DNA of 16,534 nucleotides from an uncultured Flavonifractor sp. (GCA_910585415.1 CAJUDT010000056.1:1-16534), one strand, 5' to 3'. Shown: positions 6,694 to 14,073, counted from the first letter of the stretch. Notes: generated from the sequence alone by a model not told the origin. Program-made: numbers and translations.

Positions 6694-7986
6694 GTGATTA
6701 CCAAGGAAGAGCTGCTGGCCCTGCTGCGGCAGGAGGTGACCCCCGCCCTGGGGTGTACCGAGCCCGTCTGCGTGGCCCTGGCCGCAGCCGACGCCTATCA
6801 CGCCGTGGGGGGAGACATTGTCTCCGTCAAGGTGGAGGTCAACCCCGGCATCTACAAAAACGGTATGAGCGTGGGCATACCCGGCTTTCCCCGGGTGGGG
6901 CTGAAGTACGCCGCCGCCCTGGGGGCCTGCCTGAACAACCCCCAAAAATCCCTCCAGCTTCTGGAGGACATCGACGAGGAAATCTCCAGCCGCGCCCTCC
7001 GCCTGGTGGAGGCCCGGCATGTCATCGTCATGATTAAACCCGACGAGGTCCCCCTCTACGTGCGGGCGGAGATCATCACCACCTCCGGCATCGGCATCAG
7101 CGAGATTCGGGGGAGCCATGCCAACCTTGTCTTTACCAAGCGAAACAATGACGTGCTGTTTTCCAAAAGCTACACCCCCGGCGCCGAGGACGCTCTCCAC
7201 GAGAAGCTGAAAACCATGACCGTGGCCGGACTCCGGGCGGTGGTGGAGCAGTGCAGCGAAACGGAGCTGGCCTTTCTTCTGGAGGGGGTCGCCCTCAACC
7301 AGCGGCTGGCGGACTACGGCCTGGAGCACGGGGTGGGCATCGGCATCACCGCCGCCCTCAAGGGGCAGATGGCCCCCGCCCTCATGGGGGACAACCTGTT
7401 CAGCCGCACCATGCTCCGGGTGGCCAGCAGCGCCGAGGGCCGCATGAGCGGCTGTCCCTATGCCGTCATGAGCAGCGCGGGCAGCGGCAACCACGGCATT
7501 ACCGCCATACTCCCCGTGGTGGAGCTGGCCCAGCATTTGAACGCCTCCACGGAGGCCCTGGAACGGGCCCTGGCCCTCTCCCACGCGCTGAATGTGTACA
7601 TCAAGCTCTTTACCGGCAAGCTCTCGGCCACCTGCGGCTGCGGCGTGTCGGCGGCTACGGCGGCCTCCGCCGCCATGGTCTGGCTGCTGGGGGGCAGCGC
7701 GGAACAGATGGGCTACGCCATCATCAACATGTGCGGCAACCTCACCGGCATCATCTGCGACGGGGGCAAAATCGGCTGCGCCCTCAAGCTGGCCACCGCC
7801 GCCAACGCCGCTTTGATGTGCGCCTTTCTGGCCGCGGACGGCGTGGTGCTCCAGGCCACCGACGGCATCTGCGATTCCACCCCCGAGGGGGCCATCCGCA
7901 ACATCGGCCGGGTAAGCGCCCCCGGCATGGTGGAGACCGACAAGACCATCCTCTCCATTATGATGGATAAGGACCAGCTGGCGTAA
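6694..7986 (+). CDS. cyuA: L-cysteine desulfidase / UPF0597 (serine dehydratase alpha-like) family protein
   Basis: A 430-residue cytoplasmic protein of the SDH-alpha/UPF0597 family. Characterised members (CyuA/YhaM, archaeal CdsB-type enzymes) split L-cysteine to pyruvate, ammonia and sulfide with a [4Fe-4S] cluster held by three conserved cysteines. The typical cysteines are here: C21 in LGCTEPVCVALAA, C314/C316 in TCGCGVSAATAA, and C355/C362 in ICDGGKIGCALK. Other family blocks are NPGIYKNGMSVGIPG, SGNHGITAILPVV and NMCGNLTGI. The start is taken as the GTG at 6694, about nine bases after AAAGGGA; a GTG three codons earlier is too close to that site, and the -10 at 6652 excludes starts further upstream. 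The gene is monocistronic, with a promoter and terminator of its own and no adjacent transporter or CyuR-type regulator. Substrate assignment within this family is not certain from sequence alone; some members may act on other amino acids. Confidence 0.88.
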   Translation: MITKEELLALLRQEVTPALGCTEPVCVALAAADAYHAVGGDIVSVKVEVNPGIYKNGMSVGIPGFPRVGLKYAAALGACLNNPQKSLQLLEDIDEEISSRALRLVEARHVIVMIKPDEVPLYVRAEIITTSGIGISEIRGSHANLVFTKRNNDVLFSKSYTPGAEDALHEKLKTMTVAGLRAVVEQCSETELAFLLEGVALNQRLADYGLEHGVGIGITAALKGQMAPALMGDNLFSRTMLRVASSAEGRMSGCPYAVMSSAGSGNHGITAILPVVELAQHLNASTEALERALALSHALNVYIKLFTGKLSATCGCGVSAATAASAAMVWLLGGSAEQMGYAIINMCGNLTGIICDGGKIGCALKLATAANAALMCAFLAADGVVLQATDGICDSTPEGAIRNIGRVSAPGMVETDKTILSIMMDKDQLA

Positions 7987-8003
7987 CCCTGTTCGCCCGC
8001 TCG

Positions 8004-8034
8004 CAGACCGGCCCCGCTGGGCCGGTCTGTTTTT
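8004..8034 (+). terminator. Rho-independent terminator of the cysteine desulfidase gene
   Basis: CAGACCGGCC (8004-8013) pairs perfectly with GGCCGGTCTG (8020-8029), followed by TTTTT. Confidence 0.92.
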
Positions 8035-8061
8035 GTCTCTGAAAAAATTTTTCTTCCCCTC

Positions 8062-8090
8062 TTGACAGCCGTGTATATAACGTATATACT
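8062..8090 (+). promoter_or_regulatory. Consensus promoter of the GntR-ABC operon
   Basis: TTGACA (8062-8067), a 17-bp spacer and TATACT (8085-8090). Its near-consensus strength fits a gene set held off by a repressor. Confidence 0.88.
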
Positions 8091-8113
8091 GTACATGCTG
8101 GATATATACAGTA
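8087..8113. promoter_or_regulatory. Probable YtrA/GntR operator
   Basis: TACTGTA (8087-8093) and TACAGTA (8107-8113) form a perfect 7-bp inverted repeat. Their starts are 20 bp apart, about two helical turns. It overlaps the -10 and covers the start point, so a bound dimer would block transcription. Autoregulation by the GntR protein encoded just downstream is the natural inference. Confidence 0.6.
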
Positions 8114-8133
8114 AAACATTTGGAAGGTGCGCC

Positions 8134-8514
8134 ATGGACATCATCATCCACAATAGCGGCGGCGTTCCCATCTACGACCAGATTACCCGGCAGGTGAAGG
8201 GCCTCATCCTCCGGGGGGAGCTGCGGGAGGGCGAGGCCCTGCCCTCCATGCGGCTGCTGGCCAGGGAGCTGCGCATATCGGTCATCACCACCAAGCGGGC
8301 CTATGAGGAATTGGAGCGGGAGGGCTTCCTCACCACCGTACCGGGGAAGGGGTGCTTCGTGGCCCCCCGGGACCTGGAGCTGGTCCGGGAGGACGCCCGC
8401 CGCCGGGCGGAGGAGCACCTGTCTCAAGCGGCGGACATCGCCAAGACCGGCGGCATTTCCCTGGCGGAGCTCACCGAGGCCCTCAACCTTTTCTACGGAG
8501 ATGAATCAGAATGA
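8134..8514 (+). CDS. GntR-family transcriptional regulator, YtrA subfamily
   Basis: A 126-residue DNA-binding protein. The winged-helix GntR domain fills about residues 5-78, opening with VPIYDQITRQVKGLILRGEL, then the recognition-helix region LPSMRLLARELRISVITTKRAYEELEREG and wing FLTTVPGKGCFVA. Only about 45 residues remain after it, rich in charged helix. This is the short effector/dimerisation tail of the YtrA subfamily, not a FadR, HutC or MocR domain. The ATG at 8134 follows GGAAGG; the frame is open up to the -35, but earlier starts would lie upstream of the transcription start. It overlaps the ABC ATPase gene by ATGA, and YtrA regulators characteristically repress the ABC exporter operon they lead. 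Many respond to cell-envelope antibiotics; the inducer here is unknown. Confidence 0.92.
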   Translation: MDIIIHNSGGVPIYDQITRQVKGLILRGELREGEALPSMRLLARELRISVITTKRAYEELEREGFLTTVPGKGCFVAPRDLELVREDARRRAEEHLSQAADIAKTGGISLAELTEALNLFYGDESE

Positions 8515-9371
8515 AATACGCATTGGAGATTGAACATCTGAGCAAGGATTACGGCTCCTTCCGGCTGGAGGACGTATCCTTTGCCATCCCCGGGGGCACC
8601 ATCATGGGCCTGATTGGGGAGAACGGCGCGGGCAAATCCACCACCATCAAGTGCATCCTCAACCTCATCCGCCGGGACGGCGGGACCATCCGGGTGCTGG
8701 GCATGGACAACCTCCAGGAGGAGCGCTCCGCCAAGGAGGCCATCGGGGTGGTGCTGGACGAGAGCACCTTTCACGACACCCTCCGGCCCACCGAGGTGGG
8801 GCAGGTATTGAAGCACCTCTACAAGAGCTGGGACGCCCCGCTGTTTGCCCAGTATCTGGACAAATTCGGCCTGCCCCGGAAAAAGACCATCAAGGAGTTT
8901 TCCAAGGGCATGAAAACCAAGCTGTCCATCGCGGCGGCGCTGTCCGCCCGGCCCCGGCTGCTGATTCTGGACGAGGCCACCAGCGGCCTGGACCCGGTGG
9001 TCCGGGACGAGATTCTGGACGAGTTCCTCACCTTCATCCAGGACGAGGACCACGCCGTTTTGATTTCCAGCCACATCACCAGCGACCTGGAGAAGGCCGC
9101 CGACTATGTGACCTACCTCCACAGGGGGAGGGTGGCGGTCCAGGGGGCCAAGGACGAGCTGCTGGAGACCTATGGCCGTCTGGCGTGCGCCAAGGCGGAC
9201 CTGGAGCGGGTGGACCCGGCCCTTCTGGTGGGCCGGCGTGTGGGGCAGTTCGGGTGCGAGGCCCTGGTGAAGGACCGGAGAGCCTTTTGCCGCCTCTACC
9301 CGGAGCTGACGGTGGACAGGGTAAGTCTGGAGGATATCATGGTCTTTACGGTAAAGGGGGATGTCCAATGA
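8511..9371 (+). CDS. ABC transporter ATP-binding protein (ABC-2 exporter type)
   Basis: A 286-residue nucleotide-binding subunit. Walker A GENGAGKST is at 36-44 (K42). A signature-like FSKGMKTK (S131, G133) replaces LSGGQ, a variant common in the YtrB/CcmA-type exporters. Walker B LLILDEA has D154 and E155, followed by the D-loop SGLDP, and the switch histidine lies in LISSHITSDLEK. After about 215 a regulatory-looking C-terminal tail of roughly 70 residues follows. The start codon overlaps the GntR stop (ATGA) and its own stop overlaps the first permease start in the same way, so translation is coupled. The subunit should power the two membrane proteins encoded next. Export is inferred from the ABC-2-type partners and the absence of a substrate-binding protein; the cargo is not evident. 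Confidence 0.93.
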   Translation: MKYALEIEHLSKDYGSFRLEDVSFAIPGGTIMGLIGENGAGKSTTIKCILNLIRRDGGTIRVLGMDNLQEERSAKEAIGVVLDESTFHDTLRPTEVGQVLKHLYKSWDAPLFAQYLDKFGLPRKKTIKEFSKGMKTKLSIAAALSARPRLLILDEATSGLDPVVRDEILDEFLTFIQDEDHAVLISSHITSDLEKAADYVTYLHRGRVAVQGAKDELLETYGRLACAKADLERVDPALLVGRRVGQFGCEALVKDRRAFCRLYPELTVDRVSLEDIMVFTVKGDVQ

Positions 9372-10009
9372 TTGGCCTGGTGTACAAGGACCTGATGGTG
9401 CTGAAAAAGCATCTGCGCTATTACATGATTTTCCTGGTCGTTTATGGCGGCATGACTGCGGCGGGCATGGGCCCCGGCATTCTGGGGGCGGTCATCTGCA
9501 TCGTGGGGATGATTCTCCCCATGTCCTCCATCGCCTATGACGAGCAGGCCCGGTGGGACAAATACGCCGCCGCCACCCCCGCCGGACGGGCGGGCATTGT
9601 GGGGGGCAAGTACCTCTTCGCCCTGGCGGTGATTGTGGGCATGACGGCGCTGGTGCTCCTGTGCATGGTGCTTTTGCATCTGACCGGGCTGGTGGAGGAC
9701 AGTCTTGCGGATTTGGTGCTCATTGCCCTGAGCTGCGGGGGTGCGGCGCTGTTCCTCAACGCCGTTACCCTCCCCCTCATGCTGAAATTCGGCGCGGAGA
9801 AAAGCCGTACCATCTCCATGGGCCTCTTTGTGGTCATCTTCGGCGGGAGCGCCCTGGCCGCTATGATGCTCAAGCGTCAGGTAAAGCTGCCCGTACCCCC
9901 CGCGTGGCTGCTGAACGCCCTGCCGGTGGTGCTGGCCCTCCTGGCGGTGGGGAGTCTTGCCGTCTCCTACTGCGTCGCCCGGGCCATTTATGAACGCAAG
10001 GAGCTGTAA
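9368..10009 (+). CDS. ABC-2 type transporter permease, first of a tandem pair
   Basis: A 213-residue integral membrane protein. Six hydrophobic segments lie approximately at 17-34, 37-55, 80-104, 116-138, 146-166 and 182-204, with a short amphipathic N-terminus (MIGLVYKDLMVLKKHL) typical of ABC-2 permeases. Between the second and third segments sits SIAYDEQARWDKYAAATPAGRAGIVGGKYL, broken here only by the membrane boundary: a cytosolic loop of the small ABC2_membrane_5-like family that probably contacts the ATPase. Its ATG overlaps the ATPase stop, an unusual degree of packing that ensures balanced synthesis. The long frame that extends upstream over the ATPase gene is an artefact of GC bias. 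It resembles the next gene in size, layout and the loop motif, so the two probably form a heterodimeric channel. Substrate unknown. Confidence 0.88.
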   Translation: MIGLVYKDLMVLKKHLRYYMIFLVVYGGMTAAGMGPGILGAVICIVGMILPMSSIAYDEQARWDKYAAATPAGRAGIVGGKYLFALAVIVGMTALVLLCMVLLHLTGLVEDSLADLVLIALSCGGAALFLNAVTLPLMLKFGAEKSRTISMGLFVVIFGGSALAAMMLKRQVKLPVPPAWLLNALPVVLALLAVGSLAVSYCVARAIYERKEL

Positions 10010-10012
10010 GCA

Positions 10013-10636
10013 ATGGCCGGGATGCTGTACAAGGATTTCCTCCTGACCCGGAAGGATCTGGCTGCTTACGCCCTGCTCCTGCTGGCTATGGGGGTGGTGG
10101 TGGGTCAGGGGGCGGTGGGCGCTACCCTCCTTCTGGGGCTGATGGCCCTCTACTGCTCCGGTGTCGCCTCCGCGTTGTTCACCTATGACGCTAAGGTCCA
10201 TTGGCCTCCATATGGAGCCTGTACCCCCGGCGGGCGGGCGCGGCTGGTGGGGGGGCGGTATCTGTACGCCCTTGTTGTGCTGGCCGGGGGCGTGCTGGCG
10301 GTGGGGGGTATGCTTCTGGCCCTGTCCGCCATGGGCCGTCTGAGCATGGAGCTGGCGGACGCTCTGCGGGCATTGGCGGCCTGCGCCGCCGCCGCGCTGG
10401 CAATCAACGCGTTCCTTTTGCCAGCCCTGTTCCTCCTGGGCGATTGGGGGCGCGTCCTGTTTGTGCCGGTTATCGTGGTCCTGTTCGTGCTCCTGCTGGT
10501 GTCTCTCTTTGCGGAGGAACGCCTGGGCGGCGTCTTTCGGCTTTTGCCGGTGGCACTGCTGCTGCTCCTGGCGGCGGGGCTCTTCGCCCTCTCCTGGCGG
10601 CTCACCCTCCGGCTCTACCGGCACAAGGAGCTGTAA
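10013..10636 (+). CDS. ABC-2 type transporter permease, second of a tandem pair
   Basis: A 207-residue integral membrane protein with six hydrophobic segments (about 17-33, 35-54, 79-105, 115-143, 146-166 and 172-196). It shares with the preceding permease the opening LYKDFLL-type helix, the loop YDAKVHWPPYGACTPGG then GRYLYAL (compare YDEQARWDKYAAATPAG then GKYLFAL), and the ending RLYRHKEL versus AIYERKEL. The two genes are thus likely products of an old tandem duplication. The ATG lies three bases after the previous stop, and the ribosome site AAGGAG is inside the last codons of the previous gene. With the ATPase it should complete an ABC exporter of ATPase dimer plus permease heterodimer. 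The operon ends here at a hairpin. Confidence 0.87.
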   Translation: MAGMLYKDFLLTRKDLAAYALLLLAMGVVVGQGAVGATLLLGLMALYCSGVASALFTYDAKVHWPPYGACTPGGRARLVGGRYLYALVVLAGGVLAVGGMLLALSAMGRLSMELADALRALAACAAAALAINAFLLPALFLLGDWGRVLFVPVIVVLFVLLLVSLFAEERLGGVFRLLPVALLLLLAAGLFALSWRLTLRLYRHKEL

Positions 10637-10638
10637 CC

Positions 10639-10680
10639 AAAAAGCAGCGGGCAGACGGAACCACTCCGTCTGCCCGCTGC
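10639..10680. terminator. Long hairpin between convergent ABC and blaR1 genes; terminator for the minus strand
   Basis: A perfect 16-bp stem (10644-10659 with 10665-10680) closes a 5-base loop. The run AAAAA at 10639-10643 gives a U-tract for the leftward blaR1 transcript, which ends four bases away. Rightward it is followed by GTCGTCAATTT only, so it is at best a weak terminator for the ABC operon. Confidence 0.85.
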
Positions 10681-10684
10681 GTCG

Positions 10685-12655
10685 TCAATTTATGTGGCGT
10701 TCTCTTCCCAGCAGAGTTGCACAGCGGTCGAGTGTCTCATCCTGGAAATCGTGGTAACAGTTTTTCAGCCAGACTTTCGCGGCCTCCAAGGGGTCCAGCA
10801 GTTCAGGATATGCTCCCTGATCCGCCGCGTCCTGGCAAGCCTGATAGTGTTCGGCGGCGGAAATATTTTGGTCCTGGGGTAGGGGTGTTTCCATGGCAAA
10901 GGAATAGTAGACCTCCCCGTTTCTGTTGTCCACATACCGTTCCACGCACCAGATTCCCTCTTCCCCCTTCTTAACTGGCTGAGAGAGCTCCAATGTTAGG
11001 TCGATGTCGTAGCTGTCCACAACGAAGCTCACATAGCAGTGCCGCCCATCATAGGTAAAGTCCCGACCGAAAAATCCATCGGAGCTGTAGGCATTCAGTC
11101 CATTACGGGCAATGAAATCCGTAAGGGTGCGCTCCAACCGCGCCTCCAGGGTGAGCCAAGGGGAAAAATCCGCCTCGCTGTAATCCGTAACGGCACTGCG
11201 GTAGAACTGTACGTCGGTGGCGGTGTTCCAAAAGTAATAATATGCTTCATCCCTGGCAAAACACCGCTGTCCACTGCCGTCGCTCATGAGATACTGCTCG
11301 TATTGCGCCTGATTGGACCGGGTGATGGAGCCCAGAAATCCCGCCCCGAGGCCGCTGTCTTTCATACTCTCCTCATAGCTCTGCTTCTCATAAACGGAAA
11401 GCAATGTGACCCAATCGCCGTTGTTGTCCACATCGCCGGAGAATATCAGCAGCTGGTCATATATGTCTCGATGAAAGGCCATCGTGAAGCCTTTTGTCTC
11501 AAAAAGCGTGACTTCCTCATCCTCCATGAGGAAGTGTTCGGGGTCAGATGGATTTGCAACTGTTTTCCAACGGACGTCCTCTGGGACAGGCGTAAGCTCT
11601 GCGTCCCCAATCAGCGCGCAGCTCCCCACCGCCAGGGCCAGGACCACAGCCAGCGCCGCCGCCGCCGGGCCCCGCTTCCTGTACCATACCAACGACACCA
11701 GCCGTTCCTTGAGCCGCTTCTTCTCCTCACAAAGGGTCACCGCCAGCAAACCCGCCGGGGGCGCGGCGGCCAGGGTCAGGAGGGTCTCTCCATAGTGCCT
11801 GCGCCCCTCGGGGGACATCTCCTTCACAACTGCCTCATCACAGGCCAGCTCGCAGGCTCGGGCGATCTCCCGCCGGATTAAGTAAACCGCGGGATTGAAC
11901 CAGTGGAGGCACCCCACGCCTGCCGCCCACCATTTCACCAGTAAATCCCACCGCCGGGCGTGGGTGAGCTCATGGGCCAGGATATCCCGCAAACGGTCCC
12001 CATCCACCCCCGGCGGGAGGACGATGGTTGGCCGCGCCAGCCCCATCAGCAGGGGTCCATTGGCCGCCGGGGACTCCACCAGCCGGACCCGGCCCCTGGG
12101 GTCCAGCTCCCCCAGGATATTCCGGGCTTCCTCCGAGGGCTCCCGGGCGGTCTGGAGCAGGGCCCCCGCAAAGCGCTGATACCCGCGCACATACCACCCC
12201 AGGCAGACCAGCGCCCCCGCCGCCCAGAGCGCCAGCCACGGCGCGGGAGATGCCAGCACCCGCAGCGGGTCCTGAGCGGACGCCTCCGGGGCCTCCGGCG
12301 CACTGGGGGTATCCGGGGCCGCTGGAAGCGTCTGGGCCCCCGGCTCCGCCGCATCCGGGCCAACGTCCTCCGAAATACCGGGGGCCGCTGGGACTGTAGG
12401 TACCTCCGGGGCGGACGGCGGCGCGCCGGCCCCGCTGCTCCGCAGGACGGCAAAGGGATTTTCTACATCCAGAACCGGCACCGGGAAGGTCACCCCCAGG
12501 GGCACGCACAGCCGGAGCAAAACCAACACCCACAGATAATAATAGACCCTCCGGCTGACGTGCTCCCACAGCGCCAGCCGCACCAGAAGCAGCGCCCCCG
12601 CCAGCACCGAGCCCAGCAGACTCAGCCGCAGCAGGACCGGCAGAAATTGTGCCAT
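10685..12655 (-). CDS. BlaR1/MecR1-like M56 family membrane metalloprotease with an atypical extracytoplasmic domain
   Basis: A 656-residue membrane protein. Two N-terminal hydrophobic helices (about 3-25 and 36-58) are followed by an Ala/Pro-rich linker (about 75-130), a third helix (about 133-155), a cytosolic zinc-protease domain and a fourth helix (about 330-350). The protease carries HELTH (228-232; H228, E229, H232) and a probable third zinc ligand E269 in CELACDE. In characterised relatives this domain inactivates the partner BlaI repressor once the sensor domain is engaged. The outer domain (351-656) lacks any SxxK serine and does not look like a penicillin-binding sensor. It contains acidic and aromatic-rich stretches (VDNNGDW, YVDNRNGEVYYSF) and is unfamiliar to me, so the signal is probably not a beta-lactam. 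The ATG directly follows the blaI stop (TAA-ATG), so the two are coupled. No beta-lactamase gene is near. Confidence 0.85.
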   Translation of the reverse strand: MAQFLPVLLRLSLLGSVLAGALLLVRLALWEHVSRRVYYYLWVLVLLRLCVPLGVTFPVPVLDVENPFAVLRSSGAGAPPSAPEVPTVPAAPGISEDVGPDAAEPGAQTLPAAPDTPSAPEAPEASAQDPLRVLASPAPWLALWAAGALVCLGWYVRGYQRFAGALLQTAREPSEEARNILGELDPRGRVRLVESPAANGPLLMGLARPTIVLPPGVDGDRLRDILAHELTHARRWDLLVKWWAAGVGCLHWFNPAVYLIRREIARACELACDEAVVKEMSPEGRRHYGETLLTLAAAPPAGLLAVTLCEEKKRLKERLVSLVWYRKRGPAAAALAVVLALAVGSCALIGDAELTPVPEDVRWKTVANPSDPEHFLMEDEEVTLFETKGFTMAFHRDIYDQLLIFSGDVDNNGDWVTLLSVYEKQSYEESMKDSGLGAGFLGSITRSNQAQYEQYLMSDGSGQRCFARDEAYYYFWNTATDVQFYRSAVTDYSEADFSPWLTLEARLERTLTDFIARNGLNAYSSDGFFGRDFTYDGRHCYVSFVVDSYDIDLTLELSQPVKKGEEGIWCVERYVDNRNGEVYYSFAMETPLPQDQNISAAEHYQACQDAADQGAYPELLDPLEAAKVWLKNCYHDFQDETLDRCATLLGRERHIN

Positions 12656-13045
12656 TTACTCCCCCTCCTTTCCATTCCACATCGTCTGAAACATCACCCG
12701 CAGCTCCTCCACATCCTGGGGCTGGAGCTGGTCGTGACGGACCAGGGAGGCCACCAGGTCCCGGGCGCTGCCCGCGTAGAGCTTGTCAATGAGCCGCTGG
12801 GTGCGGCAGCGCTCCAGCTGGTCCCGGTTCACCAGGGGGCGGTAATAGTACACCTCCCGCTTCTCCTGTCCCGCCGCCCCCTTCTGACACAGGCGGCGCA
12901 GGAGGGTCTTGGTGGTGTTCTCATTCCACCCCTGGCTCCGGGCCAGGGCGCTTTTAATCTGCCCCAAAGTCATGGGCTCCCGGGAGGCCCAGAGGGCCCG
13001 CAGGACCTCCAATTCCGCGTCGGTGATTTTTTCCGCCTCAAGCAT
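12656..13045 (-). CDS. blaI: BlaI/MecI/CopY-family transcriptional repressor
   Basis: A 129-residue winged-helix repressor. ITDAELEVLRALWASREPMTLGQIKSAL is the characteristic first half of the DNA-binding domain. WNENTTKTLLRRLCQKG is the recognition helix, with the near-universal W-N/T-T-hydrophobic pattern, and REVYYYRPLV forms the wing. The C-terminal half (about 75-129) should dimerise. In this family, repression is relieved when a BlaR1-type protease acts, and the gene directly downstream encodes such a protein. The ATG at 13045 is preferred over a GTG three codons upstream because AAGGAG would overlap that GTG but lies eight bases before the ATG. The gene is preceded by a large operator in its own promoter, implying autoregulation. 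CopY-like metal sensing is unlikely, as the C-terminal CxC motifs are absent. The symbol is by family only. Confidence 0.9.
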   Translation of the reverse strand: MLEAEKITDAELEVLRALWASREPMTLGQIKSALARSQGWNENTTKTLLRRLCQKGAAGQEKREVYYYRPLVNRDQLERCRTQRLIDKLYAGSARDLVASLVRHDQLQPQDVEELRVMFQTMWNGKEGE

Positions 13046-13074
13046 AGCGCGCACTCCTTTCCTTCCGTCATCAG

Positions 13075-13114
13075 GTTACAGCTGTACCCTCTACCTATAG
13101 GGTACAGCTGTAAC
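13075..13114. promoter_or_regulatory. BlaI-type operator, inverted pair of TACAGCTGTA boxes
   Basis: A perfect 16-bp inverted repeat (13075-13090 and 13099-13114) with an 8-base centre. Each arm contains TACAGCTGTA, itself a palindrome matching the TACAnnTGTA core recognised by BlaI/MecI proteins. Two dimers could therefore bind side by side. The site covers the blaI -10, so it would shut off blaI-blaR1. It also lies within about 80-120 bp of the divergent PHP-gene promoter. Confidence 0.88.
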
Positions 13115-13127
13115 CTCATTTTGTCAA
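13099..13127 (-). promoter_or_regulatory. Promoter of blaI-blaR1
   Basis: Minus-strand TTGACA (13127 to 13122), a 17-bp spacer, then TACCCT (13104 to 13099). The spacer and -10 lie inside the duplicated operator. Confidence 0.65.
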
Positions 13128-13191
13128 GGTTTTTTTGGGGGGCAGTCGAAAAAAATCCTCCACCGGCGGCGGGATTCGTTCAGGTTGGCCG

Positions 13192-13221
13192 TTGTATCCG
13201 GGGGAAGGTCTGTGCTAAAAT
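13192..13221 (+). promoter_or_regulatory. Promoter of the PHP-family gene
   Basis: TTGTAT (13192-13197), an 18-bp spacer and TGC-TAAAAT, an extended -10 (13216-13221). AAGGAGG at 13241-13247 serves the ATG at 13256. Confidence 0.65.
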
Positions 13222-13255
13222 AACCCCAAAAGAAGTTCGCAAGGAGGACAAGCCC

Positions 13256-14068
13256 ATGTATCTCTCCGATTATCATTTCCACACCCGCTGTTCCCCCGAC
13301 TCCGCCGCCCCCCTGGCCCAGCAGGCCAAGGCCGCGCTGGCCGCAGGGGTAAGGGAAATCTGCGTAACCGACCACTGGAACCTTCTGGACCAGCAGGGGA
13401 ACCGCCTGCCCACGGTCTACGACTGGCGGCGGCCCCTGGATCAGTGGAAGAGGGTGCGCCACCGCTGGCCGGGGGAGCTGGAGCTCCGTCTGGGGGTGGA
13501 GGTGGGCAACGGGGTGCTGGACCCCGCCGCCGTGGACGCCTCCCTGGACCTGCCGGAGCTGGATTTTGTCATTGGCTCCCTCCACAGCCAGAGCGCCGCC
13601 GCCGGAGGCCGGGGCATCTTCACCGTGGCCCGGGCCGCCACCCGCCGGGAAGAGGGCATTTCCCTTCTGGACGACTATATGGACATGCTGGAGGAACTGG
13701 TACAGACCGATGGTTACGACGTGCTGGGCCATGTCATCTACCCCCTGCGCTACCTGCCCCCGGAGTTCCAGCTGGACCTGCACCCCTGGCGGGACCGGCT
13801 GGCCGAGGTGTTCCGCACGGTCATCCGCCGGGGAAAGGGCATCGAGTGCAACACCAGCGCCGGAACCACGGTGGAGCAGTGGCGGGATGTGCTCGCCCTC
13901 TACCGGGATTTGGGGGGAGAAGTCCTCACCCTGGGCTCCGACGCCCACCAGAGCGCCCACATAGCCGCCGCCTTCCCCCAGGCGGTGGAGCTGATTGCCG
14001 CCCTGGGGTTTCGGTATCTGTCCGTCTACCGGAGCCGTACCCCCCTGTTCTGCAAAATCGACAGCTAA
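13256..14068 (+). CDS. PHP-domain phosphoesterase, histidinol-phosphatase (HisJ/HisK) family
   Basis: A 270-residue soluble metal-dependent phosphatase. All expected PHP metal ligands are present in order: H7 and H9 (HFHT), H40 (TDHWN), E82 (GVEVGNG), H110 (GSLHS), H159 (GHVIYP), and D229 and H231 (GSDAH). This is a full trinuclear site. The family includes the histidinol-phosphatase of Gram-positive bacteria (HisK/HisJ, the penultimate step of histidine synthesis), and length and motifs fit that group best. No other his genes are near, and related PHP enzymes hydrolyse other small phosphates, so the substrate is tentative. The ATG is set by AAGGAGG 8 bases upstream; the reading frame stays open far upstream over blaI but this is antisense shadow. 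It diverges from blaI, with the BlaI operator in the shared upstream region, so minor cross-control is conceivable. A hairpin follows the stop. Confidence 0.88.
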   Translation: MYLSDYHFHTRCSPDSAAPLAQQAKAALAAGVREICVTDHWNLLDQQGNRLPTVYDWRRPLDQWKRVRHRWPGELELRLGVEVGNGVLDPAAVDASLDLPELDFVIGSLHSQSAAAGGRGIFTVARAATRREEGISLLDDYMDMLEELVQTDGYDVLGHVIYPLRYLPPEFQLDLHPWRDRLAEVFRTVIRRGKGIECNTSAGTTVEQWRDVLALYRDLGGEVLTLGSDAHQSAHIAAAFPQAVELIAALGFRYLSVYRSRTPLFCKIDS

Positions 14069-14073
14069 AAAGT

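Noticed and set aside
5914..8427. 837-codon antisense open frame spanning pgi end, P-loop gene, cyuA and gntR
   Set aside because: It crosses several well-supported genes, promoters and terminators on the plus strand and has shadow-like composition.
8651..9367. Long N-terminal extension of the first permease over the ABC ATPase gene
   Set aside because: The overlapping ATPase has all ABC motifs; the ATG at 9368 gives a normal-length permease with ATGA coupling.
9296..10624. Antisense open frame opposite the two permeases
   Set aside because: His/Gln/Gly-rich low-complexity translation, complementary to clear membrane proteins.
11960..13255. Upstream extension of the PHP-family protein across blaI
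   Set aside because: The AAGGAGG site and ATG at 13256 with H7/H9 give the normal family N-terminus; the upstream part is antisense to blaI-blaR1.
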